Shown piece after piece: positions 20,583 through 31,157 of a stretch of DNA of 64,000 bases (position 1 is the stretch's first letter; each line of letters starts with the position of its first letter). The stretch covers positions 47,450,066 through 47,514,065 of the forward strand of contig CAMGYJ010000006.1 of the NCBI GenBank assembly GCA_946122785.1. Reading direction: 5' to 3'. Both the position numbers and the translations under genes were made by a program. This DNA is from Linum tenue (Eukaryota; Streptophyta; Magnoliopsida; Malpighiales; Linaceae). A model generated the notes under the pieces. It worked only from the letters and a program-made list of their open reading frames with translations, was not told the DNA's origin and searched no databases.

Positions 20583-22316
20583 TCCCTCCCTCCGCCTCAA
20601 GTGCGCCTCCCACCGTCAATGTAGTTTACGATAGTGATTTTGTATGGTGATTTTATAGTAGCGATTTTCACCTTTTAGTAGTGATTTTTTTTACCTATGT
20701 TAGAAGTGATTTGACCATTTGTGCTAGTCATTTTTATCTGTTCGTAGTATGTTTTATAATGTGTGGTAGTGATTCTTATTAAAAAAATATTTTTCTCTAC
20801 AAATTAAAAATAATATAAAACACTCCTGGTTACAAGAAAATCACTATGACCCTCCCAAAACACTACTATCAGCCTAAGAAAACCCGTCCTTATTAATTAA
20901 AAGTTCTACAATCACTACTATTATCCTAAAATCTCTACTATCAGCCAAAACGATGACGATGATTGATTTAAATAGTAATGAATTTGTTAGTAATTTTTCC
21001 AGTAGAAAACGACTAATAAACAGAGGCGAGATAAAAGAGATTTTATATTTTATTTATGTATTATTTTTGATTTAGTGAAATACCAAACAAGCCCATCATT
21101 ATTAGTCACTATCATATTCAACTTAAAATAATGGACGGTGATTAGAGTAGTTAGTACGGTGCTAACTACTATGAAGTTAGCACTCTAACCTCTCCCTGTA
21201 CCAGCCGTATATGAGAAGTTGAAAGGCTCCAGACTCTGAAAATTCAGATTTAATGATGGAGAATTAAAGACATTTTTTTTAATCGACGCATATCTTCTTC
21301 GTTTTAACTCGGATTTCTTTTTTTCTTTTGGCACAGATGGAACGCATTCGTTGTGCTCTACAAATTGAGATCCATTTTCAATATTTTTTGAGAAAAAAAT
21401 TTCTTGTCTCTCGTCACCAACTGTATGGTATCTTCTTCATTTTTAAGTCGTTTTTTAATTTTTTTTGCAGAGAATGAATGGAATTCATCATGATCTATTG
21501 GAGCTACAAATTTTTTGGTGAACAAAATATAGGACCAAAAAATACCACACAATACCACCCTGGTATGGGGGTGGTATCTTGTGGTACACAATGTTGAAAG
21601 TTGTAAATGACAGTTAGTATACTCCTATTATCATGTATTCAATCATCCTACATTCTTGGTATGTTCATACCCTCATGGTAAGCTTTGTCATAGCATATGA
21701 TATGCTCTTATTTTATACCAGTCAATATCATATGGTATATACTGGTAAAAAATGGCTCCATTTTTTTGTCCAAAAAATATATGAAAGTGGATATCATTTT
21801 GAAGAGCACAATTAATATGATATAACAGTGCAAAAAAATTAAAATGCCTACTTAAAACGAGTGAGAAATCGTCCGTTAAAGATTAAGGGGAAATTAAAGA
21901 CTTTCTAAAAGAGAGAAATGGCGCTAATGTGGCGGATGGTGATTGGGTTATGCATGGTTACTCACCATAAGCTTATGCACAGAAACTGCTCCTAAGTTGA
22001 AGAGTTCGATTGGGAGAGAGACAAAGTAAAGAAAGGGGAAGGGGAAGGGGGAAGAAAAAAGCGCTTAGGTGCTAAAAATTTGATAAAGTTCTATAGCTTT
22101 CAAATTTGGGGAAAGTCAAAAAGCAAAAAACTTGGAGCCAAAAGGGAATTTCGGCGCCATGTGAAAATGGTCACTACTAGTCACGGGAAGGACGAGTAAA
22201 CAGGCATTGGCAAAAATCCCGATGATACATTGATGTATTTAATCATGGTAAGTGATTCATGTACCTACTTTTATATATTTAGTCATTGGAAGATTCTCGT
22301 GATTCAAATTACCGTG
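20583..22316. other. Intergenic sequence with decayed inverted-repeat elements
   Basis: No gene is recognised. From about 20620 to 21000, repeated TAGTAGTGATTT words on one side face AATCACTACTA words on the other, around a TTACAAGAAAATCACT stretch. This recalls the subterminal repeats of CACTA elements, but the ends cannot be fixed. Around 21360-21840 there are further inverted repeats (see 21537-21592). Confidence 0.4.
21537..21592. repeat. Hairpin ACCACACAATACCACCC / GGGTGGTATCTTGTGGT
   Basis: TACCACACAATACCACCC faces GGGTGGTATCTTGTGGTA across a short TGGTATGGG-type loop. A second imperfect palindrome (ACCAGTCAATAT / TATATACTGGT) lies at 21718-21747. Together they suggest a small foldback transposon of unknown class. 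Confidence 0.5.
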
Positions 22317-22321
22317 AATAG

Positions 22322-23632
22322 TGACTCGTCCCGAATATTACAATAATTTCTCGCCTAAGGTCCAAGTATAAACCTTAGTCGGGTGCAGTACAGGATAAGT
22401 ATGTTTAAATATCAACCTGGGTCGTTCCGTGTACCCCTACTTCAGTTATTTGAATAATTATCTAGCCACAAAGTTTTGGTTGAAAAGATTGCTAATTAAA
22501 ATAATATAAGACAAAGGTAAATGGTTTTGAAAGCTCTTTATGAGAAGGATCACTCGGATGTCGCTTCCCCCTAACTACTACCATGGTATGTGAATTGAAA
22601 CGATTTCTATGGGCAAGGAAACCGCGAACCGCAGAGGGATGCAAATATGGTCATAGACCACATTCTTGATTACTAAACCGAGGTATACATTATAGGCCGT
22701 GTCACTTGGGCCTCTCGGTTTAGGAAATCGAGGGTTGACTTACTCCCTCACTCAACTCAAGGGTTGGATGGCTTAATCACGCTTAACCAATTTGCTTAAT
22801 TCAACATTGAGGTTTGCCCTAAATTAACCTAGTTAGGTGGCTTTAAAAGCTAAATGAAAACCAACTCGATTGAGTCTCCCTTGTGCTCAACTTCTCAATA
22901 GCTAGTTAGGGTTTCACAACACCCAAGTGAAAAGAAATCTACTCCATGCTAGAAATGGGAGAAACACAAGGAGAAGAGGTAGAAACCATCTTGGGGGAGG
23001 CTTCCAATCTTCTAGACCCTTGTGCTCAACTTTTCGTGGGGAGAATCTTCCCAAATTCCACCTTGGAGCAAAACCCTAACCTCCTTCTCCTTTGGTTCGC
23101 GTTTCTCTCTCTAAAAAACGGAAGACGGCTTTCTCACACAATGGGCTCTCCCCTCTCTCTCCCTTTCACCTCAGCTTTTAAACAGTGAACGAGCTCAGTT
23201 CACGACCTGAGTTCACAACCTAAGTTCACGGCCGTGAACTCAACTTTATATGGGCGTCGAAACGCACCGCTTTGCTTCCACGGGTTCACGCCCAACAACA
23301 CTTGTTCACGGTCTTAGCGACCGTGAACTGAATTAGCGTCAGTAACTCGCATTTTGGCCCTGGACGCCTCAATGTTCACGGCCAATGACTCTTCTTCGCG
23401 GTCATACAAGACCGTGAACATTCACGGAAAACCGTTAACTCCCCGTTTTCACCTCTTCTCCCGGCTTTTGCTCCTTTACGTCCAACTTTCGACTCCATGC
23501 CTGGTTTCACGTGCTAAATCCTGAAACACACTACAACACAAGAAATCTAGCGTGAACCACCCTTTTAGGAGTGAAATTGCCACAAACGACTAAGGAAAAT
23601 AGGGCAAAACATGTACAATTAGGCTCGAATCA
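22322..23632 (-). repeat. 3' LTR (internally deleted) of the Athila-lineage element
   Basis: It starts TGACTCGTCC and ends GAATCA. It is 268 bp shorter than its partner because a block including the AAGCACAA minisatellite is missing near 22880. Next to it, CTCCCCCACACTTAG (23633 on) is the polypurine tract read in reverse. The hairpin words CACGGTCTTAGCGACCGTG are at about 23307-23325. Confidence 0.9.
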
Positions 23633-23670
23633 CTCCCCCACACTTAGATGTTTGCTTGTCCCCAAGCAAA
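23633..23670 (-). other. Polypurine tract and GGGGACAAGC motif
   Basis: Read on the minus strand this is GCTTGGGGACAAGCAAAC, then CTAAGTGTGGGGGAG directly before the 3' LTR. It corresponds to 14157-14190 in the nested element. Confidence 0.75.
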
Positions 23671-24294
23671 CCATTTCACACAAAGTAATATTTCAAACTC
23701 ACAAATACTTTGGGGACAAGTCAAAGTACAAAAAGTGGGAGTTCTCAATGGCTATTGGCATTCGATACATGGACCGTTGCAAGCAATACTGACATCCACA
23801 ACAAACGACATTCGAAGCCACCAAAAACGGGCAAACAAAAAGTTCTCACCTTGTTCATGGATCAATGCCAGTCTCAACAAGACCACTTATCAACCACAAC
23901 CAACCATGCATGGAATTCAAGTCCGAGGAACAAATGGAAAGGCAACAAAGGTCCTCACCGGGGTATGATATGGCATGCAAAAGAAGAATGAATCACTCAC
24001 TCTCAAGACTAGTGGGGTCGGAACCTTTTGGTGCAAAAGATGTTCACAATCATAAACACTCGGCCCTATCTTCTCAATACCATGGCGGTAACCTCTAAAT
24101 GCTAGAGTTCACGGGATGGTTGTCACCACTAGCTTGTCTGGAGATCTTACACGTGGGTTCATATGACTGGCAATTGTCTTAGACATGGGAAACAACTTTT
24201 TGGGTGGTGGCAATCATGACGTGAGGTTCTACATCTTCAACCTAAACCCGAAGGTTCTATGGTTTCACCTAAAACCCTTCTCTTCAACCAAAGG

Positions 24295-24883
24295 TGATGT
24301 AAGCGGAATCCGGGAATCCGAACTCGCTCACGAATCAGAATACGCAGCTCTCACTTTTTAGGGTTTTTCTGAGATTTTCCAAAGAACACAAAAATAAAAG
24401 GATAGGATGGAAAGGGATTGTCGTGCAACTTCAACACACGGGAAGAGGCTCGAACAATATCAGGGTAGATGCCCGACCACGATCAAGGAAAATACTTGAT
24501 CGATACAGAGCTCAACGAGTTTGGAATCCACCAAACCCTCATTCAAGAGTAAATACTCAATAACCAAAAGGTCGTTTTTCTATTCATCAAAGTATGCATT
24601 CCGATAGGCAATTCCTCCTTTATTTATAGAGGTTACAAAACAATGTATCTACGCTTATTAAAAGCTTAATAATCCTCTCTATCAAATAAGGAATGCAAAT
24701 ACCAAAAGGAAAAGGAAATAAATCAATGATTTGTGCAAAAGGAGAAGGAAATAAAGCAACGATCCGCCCAAAAGGGAAAAGAAATGAAGAAAGAATCTAC
24801 CATGAATCCTCCCAAAAACAATGATTTAGTCCTTAAGCAATTCATTTATTCCTTCTGTCGAGTCCGGATGGGGAATCACATTA
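24295..24883 (-). repeat. 3' LTR of the TRIM-like element
   Basis: It runs from TGATGTAAGC to ATCACATTA on the plus strand and pairs with 25525-26113. Its inner edge abuts the polypurine tract (plus strand GTCCCTCCCCGT). Confidence 0.9.
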
Positions 24884-24947
24884 GTCCCTCCCCGTTGATG
24901 AAGCTTTGCCCTCAAAGCTTTCCAACCTGGCTTCCAAACGAAATTCT

Positions 24948-25457
24948 CTAGAACCCTCCAGTCAGGTTCACCGTCTTCTTCCCATACTTCCAATGATAGA
25001 AAAGACAATCATCTACAGAAAGATGAACGTTACGCCCCTGCTCCTCTCCATAAAAGCCTCGAACCCCTTCTGCTAGCTCGGCAGTCTTCGTGCCTTGTCT
25101 CGTAGTGACGATCCTCAAAGCTTGTGAAATTATGCAAGAAAGATCATCATGAAAATGATCACGATAAACCATCTTCTCATTTTCCACCGTGACCAGCTCG
25201 TAGGAATCTCCATCTTCCTTCTGCAGTTCTGGACAGTTGTTCGCTGATTTCTCTGCTACCAGATTCGTCTCCTCCTCCTCCTCATAACTCAAACTCTGCT
25301 GCTCCTCCTCAATATCGCGGACGGTCTTTGCTTGAACTAGGACATCCAACGTCTTCTGCATATCCTTCCAAAGATCGGTGTCGACTAGTTTCTTAGTGCC
25401 TTCGACAAACTCGTTCATGTTCGCCACATACTTTGGATCAATCATGGCTTGAAGCAT
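24948..25457 (-). CDS. Unrecognised 169-residue ORF inside the TRIM-like element
   Basis: The minus-strand frame fills most of the 641-base interior and starts with ATG 52 bases inside the primer-binding site. The protein is acidic and helix-rich: PKYVANMNEFVEGTKKLVD, then EEEQQSLSYEEEEETNLV, then DDLSCIISQALRIVTT, ending YHWKYGKKTVNLTGGF. It has no zinc knuckle, protease or polymerase motif and I do not recognise the family. It could be a much-reduced gag, a captured host fragment or a fortuitous frame. The start next to the primer-binding site and the compact fit favour a real element gene. Confidence 0.5.
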   Translation of the reverse strand: MLQAMIDPKYVANMNEFVEGTKKLVDTDLWKDMQKTLDVLVQAKTVRDIEEEQQSLSYEEEEETNLVAEKSANNCPELQKEDGDSYELVTVENEKMVYRDHFHDDLSCIISQALRIVTTRQGTKTAELAEGVRGFYGEEQGRNVHLSVDDCLFYHWKYGKKTVNLTGGF

Positions 25458-25509
25458 ATCTTGTGATCTTCTTCTCCTTGTCGCTCAAATTACCGCTGAG
25501 TTTGAACCG

Positions 25510-25522
25510 GGCTCTGATACCA
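25510..25522 (-). other. Primer-binding site, initiator tRNA-Met
   Basis: TGGTATCAGAGCC on the minus strand, two bases from the LTR edge, is the standard plant initiator-Met site. It differs from the Asp site of the surrounding Athila-type elements, so the nested element belongs to another lineage (Copia or TRIM type). Confidence 0.9.
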
Positions 25523-25524
25523 CC

Positions 25525-26113
25525 TGATGTAAGCGGAATCCGGGAATACAAACTCGCTCACGAATCAGAATACGCAGCTCTCACTTTTTAGGGTTTTTCT
25601 GAGATTTTTCCAAGAACACAAAAATAAAAGGATAGGATGGAAAGGGATTGTCGTGCAACTTCAACACACGGGAAGAGGCTCGAACAATATCAGGGTAGAT
25701 GCCCGACCACGATCAAGGAGAATACTTGATCGATACAGAGCTCAACGAGTTTGGAATCCACCAAACTCTCATTCAAGAGTAAATACTCAATAACCAAAAG
25801 GTCGTTTTTCTATTCATCAAAGTCTGCATTCCGATAGGCAATTCCTCCTTTATTTATAGAGGTTACAAAACAATGTATCTATGCTTATTAAAAGCTTAAT
25901 AATCCTCTCTATCAAATAAGGAATGCAAATACCAAAAGGAAAAGGAAATAAATCAATGATTTGTGCAAAAGGAGAAGGAAATAAAGCAATGATCTGCCCA
26001 AAAGGGAAAAGAAATGAAGAAAGAATCTACCATGAATCCTCCCAAAAACAATGATTTAGTCCTTAAGCAATTCATTTATTCCTTCTGTCGAGTCCGGATG
26101 GGGAATCACATTA
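25525..26113 (-). repeat. 5' LTR of the TRIM-like element
   Basis: This is the second 589-bp copy, followed by the AAAGG duplication and then Athila-element sequence. Plus-strand reading joins ...CAACCAAAGG to GCCACAAGC across the insertion. Confidence 0.9.
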
Positions 26114-26118
26114 AAAGG

Positions 26119-27654
26119 CCACAAGCATCGGCCAAAAACCTTATAACTCCCTTCCAAACTATATCACCCATCGTGAACTACATTGAAGCACTCTTCCTCG
26201 GTATACTCTTGCTAGCACATTAAGGTTTGGTAGTGAAGGAGTTCTAAAATACTGTGGGGGTTTCAATGGTTTGTGTGCCAAGAAACCCCTCCTAGAACAT
26301 GTACTTTGGTTTTTCGTGGCACTCTCTTATTTATTTACCCCATTTTATTACCTCTTTTTCGTTTCTCTTTTCTTTTCTTTCTTTTTCTTTTCTTTTTGAG
26401 GGGGGGGGGGGGGGTACTAGAGAGTAAAAATACTTGCCACCTATAAATTTAATGACCAATGCTCTCTTTTTGAAGAACTCACTCCAACACTACACTTCAT
26501 TTTTCATTCCTAGCAAGAACCGCACACAAACCTACTATGTAGAACCTCTATGGAACTCAAAAGTGAGAGCTCCGGGACAAGGACGACTCATGTTTAGACA
26601 CGAAGAAAGGATTGGGGGTCGTTCTTTTAACACCATTAAGCTCACAAGCAAGAAGCTCCTAAATCGAGAACGACCCACGAAGTCACAAGGCTCAAAGGGG
26701 TTGACTAGTGGATAACACATTTCGGGACAATCAACATTTGGGCGTGGGCTAATCCTATGCCTCCATCATACTCACTAGTGACAACTGTGATGTTACCCAC
26801 CATGGTAAGAGGGATCTAAGCACACAAGAAGAAAATGATCGGATCAAAGCTCACATGGCTACCTAATCACCCAACCATCTATTCCAATTCACAAACACAG
26901 TGCATGGCAATTGTAATCAACAAGTAATCGAGTCAAGACATCCATTCATTTATGCACACATGAGAACTAAACTTTTGTACTATCCTAATGAACCTCTCAG
27001 TCATCATCACAGGATATGCTCCATCACATGCAACAATTCAAGATCAATGCCAATAAACACGAGAATTTCCCACACACCGGCCACTTTAATCATGCAAACA
27101 TTGCTTGGAGCCCTCAAATTTTTGAAATTTGGGCAAATATTAAGGCTCCAAGTATCCATCACACTCACACAAGCATAATAGTAAACTACCCCCCCCCCCC
27201 AACACTTAAACTCGACATTGCCCCCAATGGCGTAAGACAGGGGTAGAATGATGTTACCGTTTGGCCTTGGCGAGTGAAAGTTGGAATCAAATTCGGGGTA
27301 GGATATTTTAAGCTTTAAGTAGAGACAAAAAACACACACACAAGCACAATACGACTCGCTCGAGGCGAAGTTATTACAAACACAATACGATAATAGTAGT
27401 AGTTTATGGTTACACACACACAAAAGAAAGAAAAATAACAAAACCAACAAGTTCGGGGTTACAAGTGGAGAAGTGGGGCGAAAGAAATCGGCTCTGCCAT
27501 ATGTCTCACTCGTCGGCTACCTCTCTCTGGTGGAAGGACCCGCGACCTCATCTGGGAGGATGCCTTGGCGTCGAGCCATCAGCTCGAGCTGATCAGTCTG
27601 CCGGTCGAGGCGGGAAGAGAATCCCACGAAGCTCGTCTCTAGGCGATCCACCCT
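26119..27654 (-). other. Non-coding 3' internal region of the Athila-lineage element
   Basis: No reliable ORF is present. It contains a CT-rich microsatellite and a run of 14 G (26340-26414). It also contains the first G-run motif of the family: on the minus strand, ATGTCGAGTTTAAGTGTTG then a G-run at about 27190-27220, matching 13071-13105 in the nested element. CACAA/ACACAC repeats occur at 27330-27425. Confidence 0.6.
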
Positions 27655-28464
27655 CTAGACGTGGGGATCACCTGCTGCTGCTGGTGGCTGTGTTGGGCGC
27701 AAAAGAGACGGACGCCGGCGGCGGCCGGGTGCACGAGCAGGTGGCTGCTCTGCTGGTGGAAGGAGCTCGGGGTCAGGACTCAATCCCTCGATGTACCGCA
27801 TTGGGCCAATGGTGCGCAATAAGCGCATGGAGTGCAGAGTGCCCTCGTGAAATCTCTGGGTGAGCCCTTCTTTCGAGCACCCTGCAAGGCTGACAGTGAA
27901 GTGTCGAGCAAGGCGGGTGATGTAGCGACCCATTGATGTGACATAACGACAGTTTCCCCCATTCGACCTGCCAAAAGAATTGGCTATGACTGAACCGAGG
28001 TGCAGGGTGCTAGACAGGTCCACCATGCAAGAACAAGCCAATAAGATTCTCTCCATTATCTTGTTCGTGTTGTGGTAAACCGGGTAGAGGGAACGAGCCA
28101 GGAGTGCAACGATGACACGCCACTGGGACTGGAGTGTGGATGCCGTTGTGAAGGCCGACTTAAACTTTTTCCTTCGGTACTTTGGAATAAAAAACTTCAG
28201 AAATGCGGCATTCACGTTGAAACTTCGGATGGCATCTTGCTCCCAATCGTCCTCATGTTTGGCTTCCACTCCGAGAGCTCTGGCTAACTCGTCATAGCTC
28301 AAATTGTGAAGTTCCCCTCTCAATCGGAACTCGACCCGACGTACTGGATGACCGAGTAGGCAAAGGCTCTTGCATATGGTGAAAGTGCTGAAGAACTCGA
28401 CGCATAGTTCCCCGTAAATGTCATCTTCAAGATCAAGGAATTGGCGCCGTTGTGGGTGCACCAC
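27655..28464 (-). CDS. Athila ORF1 / env-like protein
   Basis: The 269-residue minus-strand frame resembles the Athila ORF-1 family, the unexplained gene found between pol and the 3' LTR of Athila elements. Recognisable pieces are DDIYGELCVEFFSTF, VRRVEFRLRGELHNLSYDEL followed by ARALGV, then IVALLARSLYPVYHNTNKI, LLACSCMVDLSSTLHLGSVI and MGRYITRLARHFTVSL. The C-terminus is Pro/Arg-rich. No signal peptide or obvious transmembrane segment is seen, so an envelope role is not supported by the sequence. The frame is intact even though pol is absent, which may mean recent common ancestry with an active element. Confidence 0.7.
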   Translation of the reverse strand: MVHPQRRQFLDLEDDIYGELCVEFFSTFTICKSLCLLGHPVRRVEFRLRGELHNLSYDELARALGVEAKHEDDWEQDAIRSFNVNAAFLKFFIPKYRRKKFKSAFTTASTLQSQWRVIVALLARSLYPVYHNTNKIMERILLACSCMVDLSSTLHLGSVIANSFGRSNGGNCRYVTSMGRYITRLARHFTVSLAGCSKEGLTQRFHEGTLHSMRLLRTIGPMRYIEGLSPDPELLPPAEQPPARAPGRRRRPSLLRPTQPPAAAGDPHV

Positions 28465-29722
28465 TGCCTACCTCATAACATCACCGCAATGAAGCATGTG
28501 TACTGGGCGAAGTCGAGTTTCCAATGGTTACCGACTCTCGAGGATGCCCAAAAACACGCCTCTCTTTCTATTTTAGGGTTAACCATCCTGCACAAACTGA
28601 GAAACATACACCATACGTGGAAACATTCATCAAATAATGCTCATTGGGAGGAAAAGAGATCCCCCCCACACTTATTTTTCCACCATGGATATCAAACATT
28701 TAAACTCAAGCTCACCGTGGCATGGTTGTGGATAATTCACGGTTCAAGCACACAAAAAGTTGAACCACAACCCAAACCTGGCTACCATCCACCAAACAAG
28801 CATAAACTCCACTTGCATTCATAATATAGCACTTGGTGGGCAATTTCTAAAAATAAAGGTAATTCGGATCAAACACGCCCACCAAGGCTCAACTAAGCTC
28901 ATGCAAAAACTATTCCATCATTCAATCGACCTAAATCTAGGTTCAACATTCAAAGCACACAATTCATCCTCACTTCACTACCTAATCCGATTCTCCACAA
29001 TTTAATAAGGTAAATCCGAAAAACCAACCTGGAGACGCAAGTAGGACGTAGGCGGAAGTGAGGTGTGGGCGAGGAATGCGAAAAATGACCGAAAACCAGA
29101 CCGGAGAGGGGTCGCCGGAGCTTAGTTGGAAGCTCATCAGAGACTCGCCGCCGGCGACTTGATCGGACAAAAGTTGCCCCAAATCTCCTCAAAATTTCAG
29201 CACAGGCCGGTTTTGATGAGGGGAGAATGGGTATGACGTTTGTTTTGGGTTTTGCACGCCTAAATGGGGGAAATATCGAAAAACCGACACAGTTTCGTAT
29301 TATTCCGGCGAAGATTTAAATTTTTCCGGCGATATTTGGTCGTGAAGTGAAGAGTCTTCGTTAACGCCCCTTTTATAGGCACAGCTCGGAGTTCACGGAC
29401 GCGTTGCCTTGTTCATGGTCTTAGGGACCGTGAACACTCAAATGCGTCCGTGAACTGGGGTTGGTCGACGGGTGGTGAACATGCAGAAGCGTCCAGTTCA
29501 CGGACGCGTTTGCCTATTCATGGTCTAGTAAGACCGTGAACATCAGAGAAAACAGGACACTTCTGAGAAAAATTTGACTCAACCTATTCCACCGTGCCTC
29601 CTAATCGATCACAATACAACCTTAAATCGCAAAACCAAAAAACTTGGCACGGGGACACCACTTGACCACTTGAACTCTTCACTTGACACACAAACGAAAA
29701 TGAGGAAAAGAAAACAAACCTC
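28465..29722 (-). other. Internal region between protease and ORF1-like gene (pol missing)
   Basis: Where reverse transcriptase, RNase H and integrase would be expected there is only 1.3 kb without coding signal. It includes another G-run block (minus strand AAGTGTGGGGGGGATC near 28661) and hairpin words of the LTR type at 29395-29545 (GGTCTTAGGGACCGTGAAC). LTR-derived sequence therefore seems to be present inside the internal region, perhaps left by recombination. Confidence 0.5.
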
Positions 29723-29749
29723 CGTTGGGTTGCCTCCCAACAAGTGCTA
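29723..29749 (-). other. Conserved post-gag/protease hairpin motif
   Basis: On the minus strand this reads AGCACTTGTTGGGAGGCAAC then CCAACG, matching 12838-12863 with an intact TTGGG/CCCAA stem. Confidence 0.6.
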
Positions 29750-29992
29750 ATTTATCGTCATTAGCTTGACGGTTGGGGATCGATCCAGACTTTGAACGTG
29801 ATGCCACCGAGAGTGGATCCACCATACTCTCAGGGTGAGGTTTGTAGCCTCCCATCTTAGGCTCCTAGAGTTGGCCTCTTGATTGGCCACCGTTTCTTCG
29901 GTCTCCCCCATCTTCCGGGCCAAAACTCCCTTCATCCTTCGCCTCCAAGCATTCATCCTCAATCCCTTGGGCATAGAACCCTTCTTAACTTC

Positions 29993-31144
29993 CTACTCAA
30001 CATCACCAAAAACAACACAAGTAATGGTGGGGTTTGACTTGAGAGACTCTCCTCCACTCTTATTCACACCATTTGAAAAAACTCCCTTCACTTCATCCCT
30101 CCTAACCTTAGGGTCAATTTCAAGCTTGATTCTCTCCTTACCATCCCTCAGAATTAAGGTCCCCTCATTAACGTCTATCAATGCCTTGGCGGTGGCAAGA
30201 AAGGGACGATCGAGGATGAGTGGTATATCTGAGTCCTCACTTCTGTCGAGAATCACGAAATTGGTCGGATAGCAAAACTTGCCCACTCACACCATCATGT
30301 CCTCCACTATACCTCTCGAGCTAATGAGCGAACGGTCGGCTAAGGTGATGCTAAGCTTAGTGGTCTTAAGTTCACCTACTTCTAACTTTTTGAAAAGCTT
30401 GTAGAGCATCACATTAACACTAGCTCCTCGGTCCGCCAAGGTATTGTCTATATGATGGTTGCCAATATCAAGAGGGATAGTAAAGCTACCTGAGTTGGAC
30501 CGCTTTTTGGGCAAGCATTTGAGGAGGTAAGTCGAACACTTCTTGCCAAGAGTCACGTTGGCGAGACCTTCAAGCTTTGGCTTCTTGGCGAGGAATCCCT
30601 TCAGGTACTTGGCATATCTTGGCATTTGAGCCATGGCTTCAAGGAAAAGGATGTTGAGGTGGAGGTTGCAGAGCATTTCCATGAAACATCCACACTCGTT
30701 CTCCAACCTCTCCTTGTACATCCTTGTGGGATAAGGAAGAGGTGGCGTGTACTCCCCCACCGGCGATTCCTTCCTTGCCTTCTTCCTCTCATTCCTCGAG
30801 GGCCTCTTCTCTCCCTTCTTCGGGTTGGCCACTTCCTTGTTGGTATCTTCCTTCTCCATCACTTCATTAGTGGCGACTTCCGGACTCACCTTCACACTCC
30901 TCACTTGAAGTGCATTCACCACGGCATGGTCCTTGGGGTTCGCCACGGTTTGGGAAGGTAAAGCTCCCTTGGGTCTCTCAGTGAGGATGCCGACAAGGTT
31001 GCCGATTTGCACCTCCAAGCTTTGGAGGCTCGCTTGATGGCTTCGGAGACCCGCCTCAACCGAGGTAAACTTGGTAGTCGCCACATCCATAAATTGCTCT
31101 ATCTTCTCGAACTTTTGGCTACTCGTACTCACAAAGTCGTTCAC
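29993..31144 (-). pseudogene. Gag C-terminal part and aspartic protease, interrupted
   Basis: The N-terminal half (31144 down to about 30750) has a coiled-coil-like stretch ending in the EVQIGNLVGILTERPKGALP-type segment typical of Athila gag (here LEVQIGNLVGILTERPKG) and a Lys/Glu-rich linker. The C-terminal half carries a retroviral-type aspartic protease. The catalytic triplet region reads ADRGASVNVM where DxGAS is expected, so the active Asp has shifted context. The flap/ILDRPFLATA segment follows. An in-frame TGA at 30287-30289 separates the last 97 codons. The protein is probably inactive. Confidence 0.75.
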
Positions 31145-31157
31145 TAGGTCTTCAAGC

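Larger units (their letters stand above)
24295..26113 (-). mobile_element. TRIM-like / small non-autonomous LTR element with one ORF
   Basis: Two 589-bp direct repeats (24295-24883 and 25525-26113) flank a 641-bp interior. The flanks AAAGG (24290-24294 and 26114-26118) are a perfect 5-bp target duplication. On the minus strand TGGTATCAGAGCC (25510-25522) next to the LTR is a classic initiator-tRNA-Met primer-binding site. ACGGGGAGGGAC just before the other LTR is a polypurine tract. By eye the LTRs differ at about ten positions (about 98% identical), so this is a recent insertion into the Athila-lineage element. No gag, protease or polymerase is present. Confidence 0.9.

Noticed and set aside
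26401..26414. Runs of G or C (also 27188-27199, 62769-62783)
   Set aside because: These homopolymers are either part of known polypurine-like blocks or simple slippage tracts; nothing supports a G-quadruplex function beyond composition.
27465..27863. A 132-codon plus-strand frame
   Set aside because: It is antisense to the ORF1/env-like gene of the Athila-lineage element, which has recognisable homology on the minus strand.
28442..28452. TGGCGCCGTTG on the plus strand, resembling an Asp primer-binding site
   Set aside because: Only 11 bases match, the following bases differ, no LTR edge lies next to it and the surrounding element reads on the minus strand, where these bases are coding.
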